Source: Candidatus Thorarchaeota archaeon MP11T_1 (lineage in GTDB: Archaea > Asgardarchaeota > Thorarchaeia > Thorarchaeales > Thorarchaeaceae). From it: 8,509 nucleotides of DNA. The notes below the pieces were generated by a model. The model was given only the letters and a program-made list of their open reading frames with translations, was not told where the DNA came from and did not search any database. The stretch lies in NCBI GenBank assembly GCA_002825515.1, contig PJET01000182.1, positions 1 to 8,509 of the forward strand, in the 5' to 3' direction. This document shows, in pieces, positions 1 through 7,680 of the stretch. Position numbers and translations under genes: made by a program. Within the stretch, counting starts at the first letter, position 1, and the number at the start of each line of letters is the position of its first letter.

Positions 1-2205
1 AATGCTGAAGATTGGTATACAAATGTAGCAACGCAAGATCCAGGTGATGATAGTATTGTATTCACAGAGCCATATATTGATCCTTCAGTTGGTCTCGTAA
101 TATCTATGGGTAGACCTGTGAGGTTTGACGATGGAACACTGATTGGTGTTGTATCAGCTGACGTTACAATGGCTACGATAAATGAGAAAGTACTGAATCT
201 TGAAGTACTCAGCAACGGGTATTCGTATCTTCTCGATAGATCTGGAGTTGTTGTCGCTCATCCTGACCTTGGTGTCTTTGACGATCCACTTCCTATTGAG
301 ATGCTTGAGTTTGGTTCTCTAACCAGTTCTGAAGCTGAAACATTCAATGATTTACTTACTTCCACAGTCCTAGCAGAGGAATCAGGCTTGGAAGAATTTC
401 AGAAGAATGGTCAGCTATGGCATATGGCTTTTGTTAACGTAACGAACACAGAGTACGTGTTGGCGATAATAGTTCCTGATTCCGATGTTGTCGCACCAGC
501 AATAGCAATGCTCAATCTTGTGGCGACTCAGACCATTATACTCACAATTGCGCTTGGTGCTGTTTTAGCAGTAGTAGCAGGAGTTGTGACTGTTGTTTCA
601 TATCGGAGGGCGCACTCAGTAGTTGAACCAATTTCTGAAATGACTCGTCTTGTTAGAAAGATGGCAAAACAAGATTTCACACGAGGAGTTTCGACTGCAG
701 GAGCTATGTATGAAGAGGTTGGAACAACTGTCGATGCATTGCTTTCTTTCCAGGAGGCTGCACGATTTGGAAATCAAGCCTTCATACGAGGTGACCTCAA
801 CAGAGCATTGGCAAACTACCAGAATCTCTTGGAAATCAGTCGTAGACTTCAAATTGAGGAAGGAGAGCAGACCATGCTTCTCAATATTGGAAACGTATTC
901 CGACAACGTGGGGATACTGGCAATGCTCACGATTACTATGAACAATCAATGGTCATTGCAAAGAGGTTGCTGGAGAAATCCAAGGAAGATGGCGCAGATG
1001 AGAAGGATGCCATGGTTAGAATCGCATCTCTCTACCATAATATGGCACTCGTTGAGATGGACAGTGGACACGCTGACAAATCAATGAGTCTCCTAGAGGA
1101 TGCGGAAGCAATTGATCGAACATTGAACAATGCCTATGGTTTAGCAAGAAGGTTTGATGCGATGGGACTAGTCATGATGCGTGATGGTCGCTACAGTCAA
1201 GCCCAGTCAAGGTTTGATGAGGCAAAGGAGACAGCCATATCAATTGACTACACTAGAAGCCTTGCATACATTAACTACCATGAAGGTGAATTGTATCACG
1301 TTCAAGGCAAGTGGAAAAAAGCAGAGGATGCCTACAACCAAGCAATCTCTTTCGGTCAGGAAACTGATGAACTCTGGTTGGTTGTATTTGCACTTCAACG
1401 ACTGGCAGATGTTCTTGACGAGCGAAATAAACCTAGTCATGAAACACGAAGGAAGGCTGAGAAACTTAGAAGATCTATTATGTTCAAGAAGAGTGTTACA
1501 TTCGTTATTGATTCCTCAGGAAGTATGCAGGCTCAGAATCGAATACGAGCTGCAGTGAAAGGTGCTCTTGAGATTCTTCATGAGCAGGTTAATCCTCAAG
1601 ATGCCGTCTCAGTTATTGTCTTCAACTCATCCTATAGGGAACTTCTCCCACTCACAATAAAGGGTGAGCGAGAGGGAGAAGACAATCCAATTATTAGAAC
1701 ACTTCAGTCGCTGAAGTACCCGAATTATGCTACAGCATTCTATGATGCTCTTGGCAGAGCTCTGGAAGAACTTGAAAAAATCGAGTCCAGTGAGCATAGG
1801 TGGGTCATTGCCCTCACTGATGGGCAAGATAACAGCTCCAAGAAATACTCTCTAGATGTTCTAGAAGGAATTCTTACAGAAAGCGACCGCATGAAGAGAA
1901 AACGTCCGCTCACAATTGAAGGTTTTATTCGAGACCATCACCTTGATGTCAATCTACTTATCATTGGTGTTGGACAAGAGTTGAGTGACTGGGCAGACAC
2001 GAAACGGCGGATCAAATCAGCCCGAACAGGGAAACCTATCACAACTGAGGAGCTTTTGGAATCAATCTGTAACAATATACCTCAGGGTCAGTATATTTCA
2101 GTTGTAGATAGTATGAATGTTAGGTTGGACATCGAACGAGCATTTGAGAAAGTAGGAGTCTTGATGGCACAGCTAGAAGTCGGAGGGACTACTACAGATT
2201 ACTGA
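1..2205 (+). CDS. dCache-HAMP-TPR-VWA membrane receptor (5' partial)
   Basis: The frame is open from base 1, so the gene begins upstream and the first in-frame ATG (106) is internal. The visible part is 734 residues. Residues 1-165 are the later half of an extracellular dCache sensor: W5-Y6, Y25-x-D27, D55, then a GY...LL...VVAHP block shared with the next gene. A transmembrane helix lies at about 177-200, and a HAMP-like linker with the usual proline at about 202-255. Helical TPR-like repeats fill about 253-475 (for example the ALANYQNLL and AEDAYNQAI helices). A VWA domain covers about 498-720 with a full MIDAS: D504-x-S506-x-S508, T578 and D607 in TDGQD. I infer that ligand binding outside is passed to a cytoplasmic TPR/VWA module that assembles partner proteins. 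There is no kinase, cyclase or methyl-accepting region. The partner is unknown. The domain reading is firm; the role is inferred. Confidence 0.87.
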   Translation, partial: NAEDWYTNVATQDPGDDSIVFTEPYIDPSVGLVISMGRPVRFDDGTLIGVVSADVTMATINEKVLNLEVLSNGYSYLLDRSGVVVAHPDLGVFDDPLPIEMLEFGSLTSSEAETFNDLLTSTVLAEESGLEEFQKNGQLWHMAFVNVTNTEYVLAIIVPDSDVVAPAIAMLNLVATQTIILTIALGAVLAVVAGVVTVVSYRRAHSVVEPISEMTRLVRKMAKQDFTRGVSTAGAMYEEVGTTVDALLSFQEAARFGNQAFIRGDLNRALANYQNLLEISRRLQIEEGEQTMLLNIGNVFRQRGDTGNAHDYYEQSMVIAKRLLEKSKEDGADEKDAMVRIASLYHNMALVEMDSGHADKSMSLLEDAEAIDRTLNNAYGLARRFDAMGLVMMRDGRYSQAQSRFDEAKETAISIDYTRSLAYINYHEGELYHVQGKWKKAEDAYNQAISFGQETDELWLVVFALQRLADVLDERNKPSHETRRKAEKLRRSIMFKKSVTFVIDSSGSMQAQNRIRAAVKGALEILHEQVNPQDAVSVIVFNSSYRELLPLTIKGEREGEDNPIIRTLQSLKYPNYATAFYDALGRALEELEKIESSEHRWVIALTDGQDNSSKKYSLDVLEGILTESDRMKRKRPLTIEGFIRDHHLDVNLLIIGVGQELSDWADTKRRIKSARTGKPITTEELLESICNNIPQGQYISVVDSMNVRLDIERAFEKVGVLMAQLEVGGTTTDY

Positions 2206-2213
2206 AGGAGGTG
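2206..2213 (+). promoter_or_regulatory. Strong Shine-Dalgarno site for the second receptor
   Basis: AGGAGGTG begins one base after the upstream stop codon TGA (2203-2205) and lies 8 nt before the ATG at 2222. It is an 8-base match to the complement of the 16S rRNA 3' end. It fixes the start of the second receptor and shows that it is translated as part of the same message as the first. Confidence 0.85.
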
Positions 2214-2221
2214 TAAAGAGA

Positions 2222-3694
2222 ATGGTACAATCAACAACCCAAACCAAGAAGAAAGGAAAATTCCGAACAAATGTAATCATGACCTTCCTAGTAATCTCAC
2301 TAGTTTCTCTCACTGCAACGGGTGTGATATCACTAACCTTTGTAAATCTAATAGGAAACTCTACTAGAGATCAGAGCTCTGATGCGTTGCAAACTCAGAT
2401 TCAGACTAATATGGATGAAACTGCCCAGAAAACAGCACTTGTAATCAATCAGAAGCTTGCAAGTGCAGAGGGTATGATTGCAGCTGCAGCTGAAGAGCTG
2501 GAGGCACTATTTGAAACAGGATCAACCTATGAGTATCGAGATGTCTACTATGACCTCTTGTTCGAAGATGATTCTGTGTCTCCTGCACCAGCGGATAATC
2601 ACTACGATGCCGAATACGATCTTAATGTCTCTTGGGATTACAGTAGTTGGTATATTGCAAACACCGATTCCACAAATTACAATTCCACTTATGCGGATAT
2701 ACCTACAAATGCTGACAAGCTTGGTCGTGTATCAAATATCGATTATATTTTCAAAGCAATACACAACCAAGTGGATTTCAGATGGCTCTATATCGCCTTT
2801 GCTGACGATGGATTGTTCATCAATTATCCAGGTAGCATATTGGGTCCGATATCAGATGCTGCTAGAATAGCAGAACCATATGATCCAAGAGGAGAGTATT
2901 GGTACCAGACAATCTGGGCTGGCAATGGTGACATGGTATTTGTTGAACCATATTATGATGAGTTCGACAATGTGCTTCTGATATCTATCGGAAAAGTAGT
3001 ATATCGGAACACCATACCATTTGCAGTTATCTCTGGTGATATCACAATTGAGGATATCAAAGAGAAAATCATCAATGTGCAAGTGTTGGAGAGTGGATAC
3101 GCGTTCCTGTTGGAATCAGCAGGAGGCGTGGTTGCGCATCCAGAGGTAGAAGACGATGATTACCTCCTTGGACTTCCAGATTTGCTCGATGTAGAAGTCA
3201 ATCCCGATTTCTCCCCAGCATTGACCCAAGCTAACGTTGACCAGATTACAAATGTAGCTGCTGATACATCAGGAACGCTACGATACACTCGTGGTGGAAC
3301 TGAGCACATTCTTGTATTCACACAAGTAGGTAAAGGAAACTACATCTGCGTGATTTCAGTTCCTCTTAATGAGGTGCTAGAGAGCATACCTTTACTGGAG
3401 GCACGTATCGCAGAACAGAATACAGCAGCAGCGTCATACATCATCTTGGTCACAGCAGCAGGGATAATGATTGCTGGAGTAGTTGCAGTTGCCATTTCGA
3501 ATACTATTACAAGACCATTGCAGTATTTGATGGACCTTGCAGAGAGAAATGTTGCAGCGAGAATACGAGATCAACCCCTTGACACAACTGATCTCCAAGT
3601 CGATGCGACATACATTGCTCAAGATGATGAGATAGGTGAACTCGCTCGTGCGTTTCAAGGAATGCTTGAATCAATCCGTGAGGAAGAAGAGTAG
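2222..3694 (+). CDS. dCache-HAMP receptor lacking an output domain
   Basis: The protein has 490 residues and starts at an ATG behind a near-perfect Shine-Dalgarno site, 16 nt after the upstream gene. After a basic N-terminus (TKKKGKFR) comes transmembrane helix 1 at about 18-42. A large extracellular dCache sensor spans about 50-385, with E225-x-W227-Y228, Y244-x-D246 and D273, then the GY...LL...VVAHP block. Transmembrane helix 2 is at about 405-426. A HAMP domain runs from about 427 to 485 (TRPLQ at its start, DEIGELARAF near its end). The chain stops about five residues later in EEEE. No kinase, methyl-accepting, cyclase or VWA domain follows. The sensor resembles that of the upstream gene, so the pair probably arose by duplication. 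I infer that it acts with the upstream receptor, perhaps as a mixed dimer or a ligand-binding modulator. A chemoreceptor cut short by a mutation is less likely, because the stop falls cleanly at the domain edge. Confidence 0.9.
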   Translation: MVQSTTQTKKKGKFRTNVIMTFLVISLVSLTATGVISLTFVNLIGNSTRDQSSDALQTQIQTNMDETAQKTALVINQKLASAEGMIAAAAEELEALFETGSTYEYRDVYYDLLFEDDSVSPAPADNHYDAEYDLNVSWDYSSWYIANTDSTNYNSTYADIPTNADKLGRVSNIDYIFKAIHNQVDFRWLYIAFADDGLFINYPGSILGPISDAARIAEPYDPRGEYWYQTIWAGNGDMVFVEPYYDEFDNVLLISIGKVVYRNTIPFAVISGDITIEDIKEKIINVQVLESGYAFLLESAGGVVAHPEVEDDDYLLGLPDLLDVEVNPDFSPALTQANVDQITNVAADTSGTLRYTRGGTEHILVFTQVGKGNYICVISVPLNEVLESIPLLEARIAEQNTAAASYIILVTAAGIMIAGVVAVAISNTITRPLQYLMDLAERNVAARIRDQPLDTTDLQVDATYIAQDDEIGELARAFQGMLESIREEEE

Positions 3695-3723
3695 TTCACA
3701 CTGCACCTAACAAAACAAGCATG

Positions 3724-3728
3724 GGTGA
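3724..3728 (+). promoter_or_regulatory. GGTGA motif: possible ribosome-binding site for a TTG start of speA
   Basis: GGTGA lies 5 nt before an in-frame TTG at 3734, the same motif and spacing seen before the M24 gene on the other strand. The motif overlaps the GTG at 3725, which itself has no clear Shine-Dalgarno site upstream. The true start of the decarboxylase could therefore be 3734, shortening the protein by three residues. Confidence 0.4.
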
Positions 3729-5575
3729 ACGTATTGGTAGAAGAAACCTGGTCAGTCGATAAATCAAGAATAGTTTATGGTGTAAATCGGAATGATCTCC
3801 ACTTTCTAGACATATCTGAAGATGGTGACCTAAGTCTTCGTCTTCGTGACAAGTCTATTACATTCAAACATATCATTGAGAGAATCAAGCAAATGAACGG
3901 TGACTCTCCAGGCTATGCTTCCTCGTTTACTCTAAGAGTACCACAGCTGGTGACATATCAAGTCAAGAAACTAAGAGCTGTATTCCAAAGAGCAATGGAA
4001 GAGCTTGATTATAATGGTAAGTTCATTGGAATTTATCCAGTGAAAGTCAACCAACGAAAAGATTGCGTCACTGCAGTCCTCCGCTCAGATTCTGACTATG
4101 GTTTGGAAGCTGGAACAAAGGCAGAACTCCTACTCATCAAGAAGGTCATTGAAAGCGAAAAACATAGACCTATCGTTTGCAATGGAGCAAAGGATCCCAA
4201 ATACTTGAAATTGATTAGGGAATGCATAGAGGAGGGTTACAACATTGCTATATCAGTCGAATCTGTCCATGAAGCTCGCCTTATTGTGAGGAAATTCAAA
4301 CCTGACCAAACCAATCTTGTGCTACGGATTAAACCATATCTATGTGTAGAGGGACACTGGTCCCATTCAACAGGAAGAGACTCAAAATTCGGCCTTAGTA
4401 TTCATGATCTCTACGATGTTATTGAGCTGCTAGAACAGACAGGATTTGCAGAATCGGTTCAAACTATTCTTGCACATGCAGGTTCACAGATAACAAAGAT
4501 TGAATCCTTTGAGAAATTTGGTAGACTTCTGGCAAAACTCTATGCAGAACTAAGAGGTACGGGACTGACCAATTTAGTAAACATTGATTTCGGTGGTGGA
4601 CTGGCAATTGATTACACAAGTTCACACGCCTCAAATCTCATGTATCAGTATGCACATCTAATCCTGTCAGGAGTAAAAGCGCAACTCTCTGAAATGACCG
4701 TCAAGCATCCTCCCCCAAACATAATGATTGAATCGGGTCGTGGAATAACTGCTCTATCAACCATGGTCATTGTCGAGGCGCTCGAGGTACGTTCAATCTT
4801 TCCGCCTACAACCAGAGGATATGTTTCTGAAACCACTAGAGATGATGAGAAAGAGATTCTTGAGAATATCAAGAATGCGTCATCACTGAACGAGATTAAA
4901 GAGATCTGGAATAGCTTCCAAGAGAAATACGGTGGTTTGAATCTTGCAGGAATGAAATTCATCATGGAACAAGAAATGGTAACAGGCAATCTCGAGGATG
5001 CTGTGCGATCAAGATTGGTTGAACTAAATTTGAAATCCTATGAGATAGATGGATTGGTCAGAAGCTTTTGGCATCCAGAGCATATTGTCATCGGGAACTT
5101 TAGCATCTTCAATAGCATTGCAGATCATGTTTTAGTAAAGCAACATTTTCCAGTCATTCCAGTTCAAGACCTTCATGTGAAACCTCAAACAACTGTACGT
5201 CTTGTAGATATTACATGTGATTCAGATGGTGAGATAGCCCAGTTCTATAGACCGAGTACGGACAAAGTTTGGTTTGCAGAAGATAACAGACTCTTGACTA
5301 CTCTTGAAGGGAAAATGGGTGAAGGTATTCCTGTTGGCAATCTAGAGAATATCCCGGGCTCTTGCTTTGTGCTTGCACTGACCGGTGCTTACCAAGATGC
5401 TATCGAAATGGATCATAATTTGCTTGGAGACCTCCCAGATGTAGAACTGCATCTTCAAGATGATGGAGAGTGGATTCTATCATGGGTCACAGGTGCAGAG
5501 TCAATTGAGGATCTCCTCAAAGATGTGGGCTATGCTGATATCAATGTGGACGAAGATCCGTATATGTGGGATTGA
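3725..5575 (+). CDS. speA: Biosynthetic arginine decarboxylase, PLP-dependent (SpeA type)
   Basis: This enzyme converts L-arginine to agmatine and CO2 in the cytoplasm, the first step from arginine to polyamines. The 616 residues compare with about 630-660 in bacterial SpeA. An alanine-racemase-like PLP barrel holds K107 in YPVKVNQ (the Schiff-base lysine), LEAGTKAEL at 127-135, DSKFGLS at 219-225, HAGSQ at 251-255, the phosphate-binding glycines 290-292 in IDFGGG, and ESGRG at 336-340. The C-terminal barrel carries DITCDSDGE with catalytic C498-D499, then GAYQ at 554-557. All of these match SpeA in order; the family usually has HLGSQ where this protein has HAGSQ. The middle part (about 360-450) is the family's helical insertion. 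The start is GTG at 3725 or possibly TTG at 3734; an ATG at 3721 is out of frame. It lies 30 nt after the receptor gene and 6 nt before larE, so co-transcription is likely. No agmatinase or agmatine ureohydrolase is in the window. Most archaea known to me use an unrelated pyruvoyl enzyme for this step. Confidence 0.95.
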   Translation: MNVLVEETWSVDKSRIVYGVNRNDLHFLDISEDGDLSLRLRDKSITFKHIIERIKQMNGDSPGYASSFTLRVPQLVTYQVKKLRAVFQRAMEELDYNGKFIGIYPVKVNQRKDCVTAVLRSDSDYGLEAGTKAELLLIKKVIESEKHRPIVCNGAKDPKYLKLIRECIEEGYNIAISVESVHEARLIVRKFKPDQTNLVLRIKPYLCVEGHWSHSTGRDSKFGLSIHDLYDVIELLEQTGFAESVQTILAHAGSQITKIESFEKFGRLLAKLYAELRGTGLTNLVNIDFGGGLAIDYTSSHASNLMYQYAHLILSGVKAQLSEMTVKHPPPNIMIESGRGITALSTMVIVEALEVRSIFPPTTRGYVSETTRDDEKEILENIKNASSLNEIKEIWNSFQEKYGGLNLAGMKFIMEQEMVTGNLEDAVRSRLVELNLKSYEIDGLVRSFWHPEHIVIGNFSIFNSIADHVLVKQHFPVIPVQDLHVKPQTTVRLVDITCDSDGEIAQFYRPSTDKVWFAEDNRLLTTLEGKMGEGIPVGNLENIPGSCFVLALTGAYQDAIEMDHNLLGDLPDVELHLQDDGEWILSWVTGAESIEDLLKDVGYADINVDEDPYMWD

Positions 5576-5581
5576 ATTCTT

Positions 5582-6394
5582 ATGAAAGATACAACCAGAA
5601 CCAAATTCAATGAAGTTTGTAAATTCCTCTCTGGAAAACGTGTTCTTGTTGCATTCAGTGGTGGTGTTGATAGCACGGTCTTAGCTCATATTGCAAAGAA
5701 CTGCGCTGCAGAAGTGTTTCTTCTTACTATCGTGAGTCCAACTGTCCCAGAGGGCGAGCTGCTACTTGCAAGAGATGTGGCAGATGAGTTAGGACTGGAG
5801 TTGAAAGAAGAATCATTCAGATGGCTTGAAGAAAGTAATCTTTCAGAGAATCTTGTTGACAGGTGTTATACATGTAAGAGAGCCCTTGCCAGTCGTTGGG
5901 TAAATAATGCACAGGAACTTGGGTTAGAGATGGTTATTGAGGGCACAACAGATACAGAAACAGAAGGGTATCGACCTGGACTTAAAGCTTTGAAGGAGTC
6001 TGGTGTGAATTCTCCATATCTCCAAGTTGGAATCACAAAGGCAGAGATTCGTGAATATGCTAGGGAGAACAGTCTTTCCATTGCTGACAAACCATCTGGA
6101 GCTTGCCTAGCTACAAGATTTCCATATGGGACTGCAATCACCAATGAACTGTTGACAATGGTGGAAAATGTCGAACGCTCTGTAAAGGATCTCTTTGGTG
6201 TAGAATGTGTTAGAGCAAGGTTTCATGGTGATCTAGTGCGGATCGAGGTTGGACAGAATGAGTTGGAAAAAATGTTCGATGTTGAAAACCTAGAACGTTT
6301 GAACAAGATAGCCAAGGATTCTGGTTTTACTTATGTCACACTTGACACTCAAGGGTATCGAACCGGAGCCATGGATGAAAGTCTATCGGATTAA
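5582..6394 (+). CDS. larE: ATP-dependent sulfur transferase, LarE family
   Basis: LarE proteins adenylate a pyridinium dicarboxylate carboxyl group and donate sulfur to it, building the nickel-pincer cofactor of lactate racemase and related LarA enzymes. The 270 residues match the usual length. The PP-loop ATP site is SGGVDS at 26-31, about 20 residues after the start, which supports the ATG at 5582. Further family signatures are RCYTCK (C95, C98), EGTTDTETEGYRPGLKAL at 120-137, and KPSGACLATRFPYG at 170-183 with C175, the equivalent of the sacrificial cysteine of Lactobacillus LarE. The extra CxxC pair suggests the three-cysteine type, which is thought to hold an Fe-S cluster that supplies sulfur catalytically. 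The gene follows speA by 6 nt without a clear Shine-Dalgarno site, so translational coupling is likely. No larA, larB or larC is visible, so the LarA-type target is elsewhere or the enzyme serves another thiolation. Other PP-loop sulfur transferases are less likely given the ACLATRFPYG motif. Confidence 0.93.
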   Translation: MKDTTRTKFNEVCKFLSGKRVLVAFSGGVDSTVLAHIAKNCAAEVFLLTIVSPTVPEGELLLARDVADELGLELKEESFRWLEESNLSENLVDRCYTCKRALASRWVNNAQELGLEMVIEGTTDTETEGYRPGLKALKESGVNSPYLQVGITKAEIREYARENSLSIADKPSGACLATRFPYGTAITNELLTMVENVERSVKDLFGVECVRARFHGDLVRIEVGQNELEKMFDVENLERLNKIAKDSGFTYVTLDTQGYRTGAMDESLSD

Positions 6395-6497
6395 TTTCAC
6401 ACATAAGCGGAAGTTTGTCAAGTCGTTTCATTGAAGGACTGCAATTTCAGTTACTAGTTATGATTTCTTTTGCTATCTTTTCAAATGTATAATTTGC
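6395..6497. other. Convergent intergenic spacer
   Basis: This 103-nt spacer separates the stop of larE on the plus strand from the stop of the M24 gene on the minus strand. It is A+T-rich. I see no convincing stem-loop, small ORF or RNA gene in it; only the T-rich stretch listed separately stands out. Both transcription units probably end here. Confidence 0.6.
6464..6481 (+). terminator. T-rich putative terminator after larE
   Basis: The run TTTCTTTTGCTATCTTTT lies 70 nt after the larE stop and before the opposing gene. Archaeal RNA polymerase often stops at such U-rich stretches without a hairpin, and no GC-rich stem precedes it. Position between convergent genes and base composition are the only evidence. 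Confidence 0.35.
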
Positions 6498-7679
6498 CTA
6501 CTTGATGCAAATCAATTCGGTTTGTGGTTTTGAGAGGAATTCGCATCCTTTTCGTGTAATAAGGATATCCTCTTCAAGACTGACCTGACCGTAGTGTTTG
6601 GTCGTCACAGTGAACTCAAGAGTGAATACATTTCCAACCTCGACTACTCCTAGTGGACTATCACCATATCGTTCCCATTTTGGTCCTAGTAGAGTGCCTC
6701 CATCATGGGTGAATCGACCAATCTGATGACCTAAAGCATGCTGATATTCCTCATATCCCGCAGCCTTAACAAAATCACGAACAACTGCATCAACCTCATA
6801 TCCAACTGCACCCGGTCTAACAAACTCAGCTGCAGCCTGAATACCATCTCTGACTGTTTCGAATGCTTCCTGCACCTCAGAGGGAACATCTTTCTTCTGT
6901 CCGAAGAAGAACATCCTTTGAATATCCGAGCAGTATTCATTGTATTTTACACCAAAATCGAAGTGGAGGAGATGACCATTCTTCGTCCTATTCTCAGTGG
7001 GACCTGCATGTCCAAACTGTTTGGTTGGACCTGCATCAACAGCTGGACAATTAGCCTCCTCCCAAGCACTTGTGACTCCAAATTCCTTCATTGATTGATG
7101 GAAAAAGTCATAGACCTCAATCTCCGTCATCCCAACCTTAACGAACTTCTTAGCTCTTTCAAAGACTTTCTCGGTTATCTCGACTGCACTAAGTATTCTT
7201 GAAACCTCTTCTGTAGTCTTCCGGCCTCGAAGCTTCTGTATGAAGTTCTCTGCAGATATCAAACGACCAGAATATGGAGTGTTTTTTAGATAGTCTTGAA
7301 GCAGCATGTGCATCCCCACGCTAAGACCGTCTGCAGCAACATCATTCACACTATAATTGATGGCAATCTTCTGTGGATCTATTCGAGATAGTTGTTTGAC
7401 CAACTCATCTCTAATGCTAGTTGTATATGGGATGATAGTATCATAGATATCCTTGGCAGACACACCATCTTTGTCGAAGTTACCAACAATAGCAAGCTTC
7501 TCGTCTTCAGTAAATATTAATGCAGACTGCCAAACGAGCTCTCCTCCAAAGATGAGTTCAAGAACTGGGTCTGCCATTTGCGAGGTTTCTCTTATCCAGA
7601 TGAGCCATGCATCTATATCAAGTTCTTTGAGTAGTTCACACGCTTGTTTTGCCTTCGATTTCTCCAATTCATACGTCAT
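6498..7679 (-). CDS. M24-family metallohydrolase (aminopeptidase P / Xaa-Pro dipeptidase-like)
   Basis: The protein has 393 residues from the ATG at 7679. An ATG at 7760 would add 27 residues, but that extension lies inside the end of the upstream dehydrogenase gene, is basic and low in family character, and is not needed. GGTGA 5 nt before 7679 supports the shorter form. Residues 1-150 form the creatinase-like N-terminal domain and about 165-390 the pita-bread catalytic domain. All five metal ligands are identifiable: D241 (HFDFG), D252 (YCSDIQR), H318 (HALGHQIG), E355 (TLEFTV) and E369 (SLEEDI). H314 and H325 match the other active-site histidines of aminopeptidase P. There is no signal peptide or membrane segment, so it is cytoplasmic. 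It probably removes N-terminal residues before proline or cleaves X-Pro dipeptides with two Mn or Co ions. M24 also contains non-peptidases such as creatinase, ectoine hydrolase and the DMSP lyase DddP, and the neighbouring dehydrogenase leaves that option open. Confidence 0.9.
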   Translation of the reverse strand: MTYELEKSKAKQACELLKELDIDAWLIWIRETSQMADPVLELIFGGELVWQSALIFTEDEKLAIVGNFDKDGVSAKDIYDTIIPYTTSIRDELVKQLSRIDPQKIAINYSVNDVAADGLSVGMHMLLQDYLKNTPYSGRLISAENFIQKLRGRKTTEEVSRILSAVEITEKVFERAKKFVKVGMTEIEVYDFFHQSMKEFGVTSAWEEANCPAVDAGPTKQFGHAGPTENRTKNGHLLHFDFGVKYNEYCSDIQRMFFFGQKKDVPSEVQEAFETVRDGIQAAAEFVRPGAVGYEVDAVVRDFVKAAGYEEYQHALGHQIGRFTHDGGTLLGPKWERYGDSPLGVVEVGNVFTLEFTVTTKHYGQVSLEEDILITRKGCEFLSKPQTELICIK

Positions 7680-7680
7680 T

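Noticed and set aside
106..108. ATG as the start of the first receptor.
   Set aside because: The codons from base 1 encode the W-Y and Y-x-D part of the dCache signature, so the gene begins upstream of the window.
3692..3724. The TAG stop of the second receptor is in the same frame as speA, with an open frame between them, so readthrough (or pyrrolysine at TAG) would fuse receptor and decarboxylase.
   Set aside because: Sharing a frame has a one-in-three chance, the receptor ends at a natural domain edge, and SpeA needs no fusion. I see no sign of recoding.
4645..4989. A 114-codon open frame on the minus strand inside speA, and similar antisense or shifted frames elsewhere (for example 650-1087 and 6738-7094).
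   Set aside because: They lie opposite or within strongly recognised genes, have no family resemblance and no supporting ribosome-binding sites.
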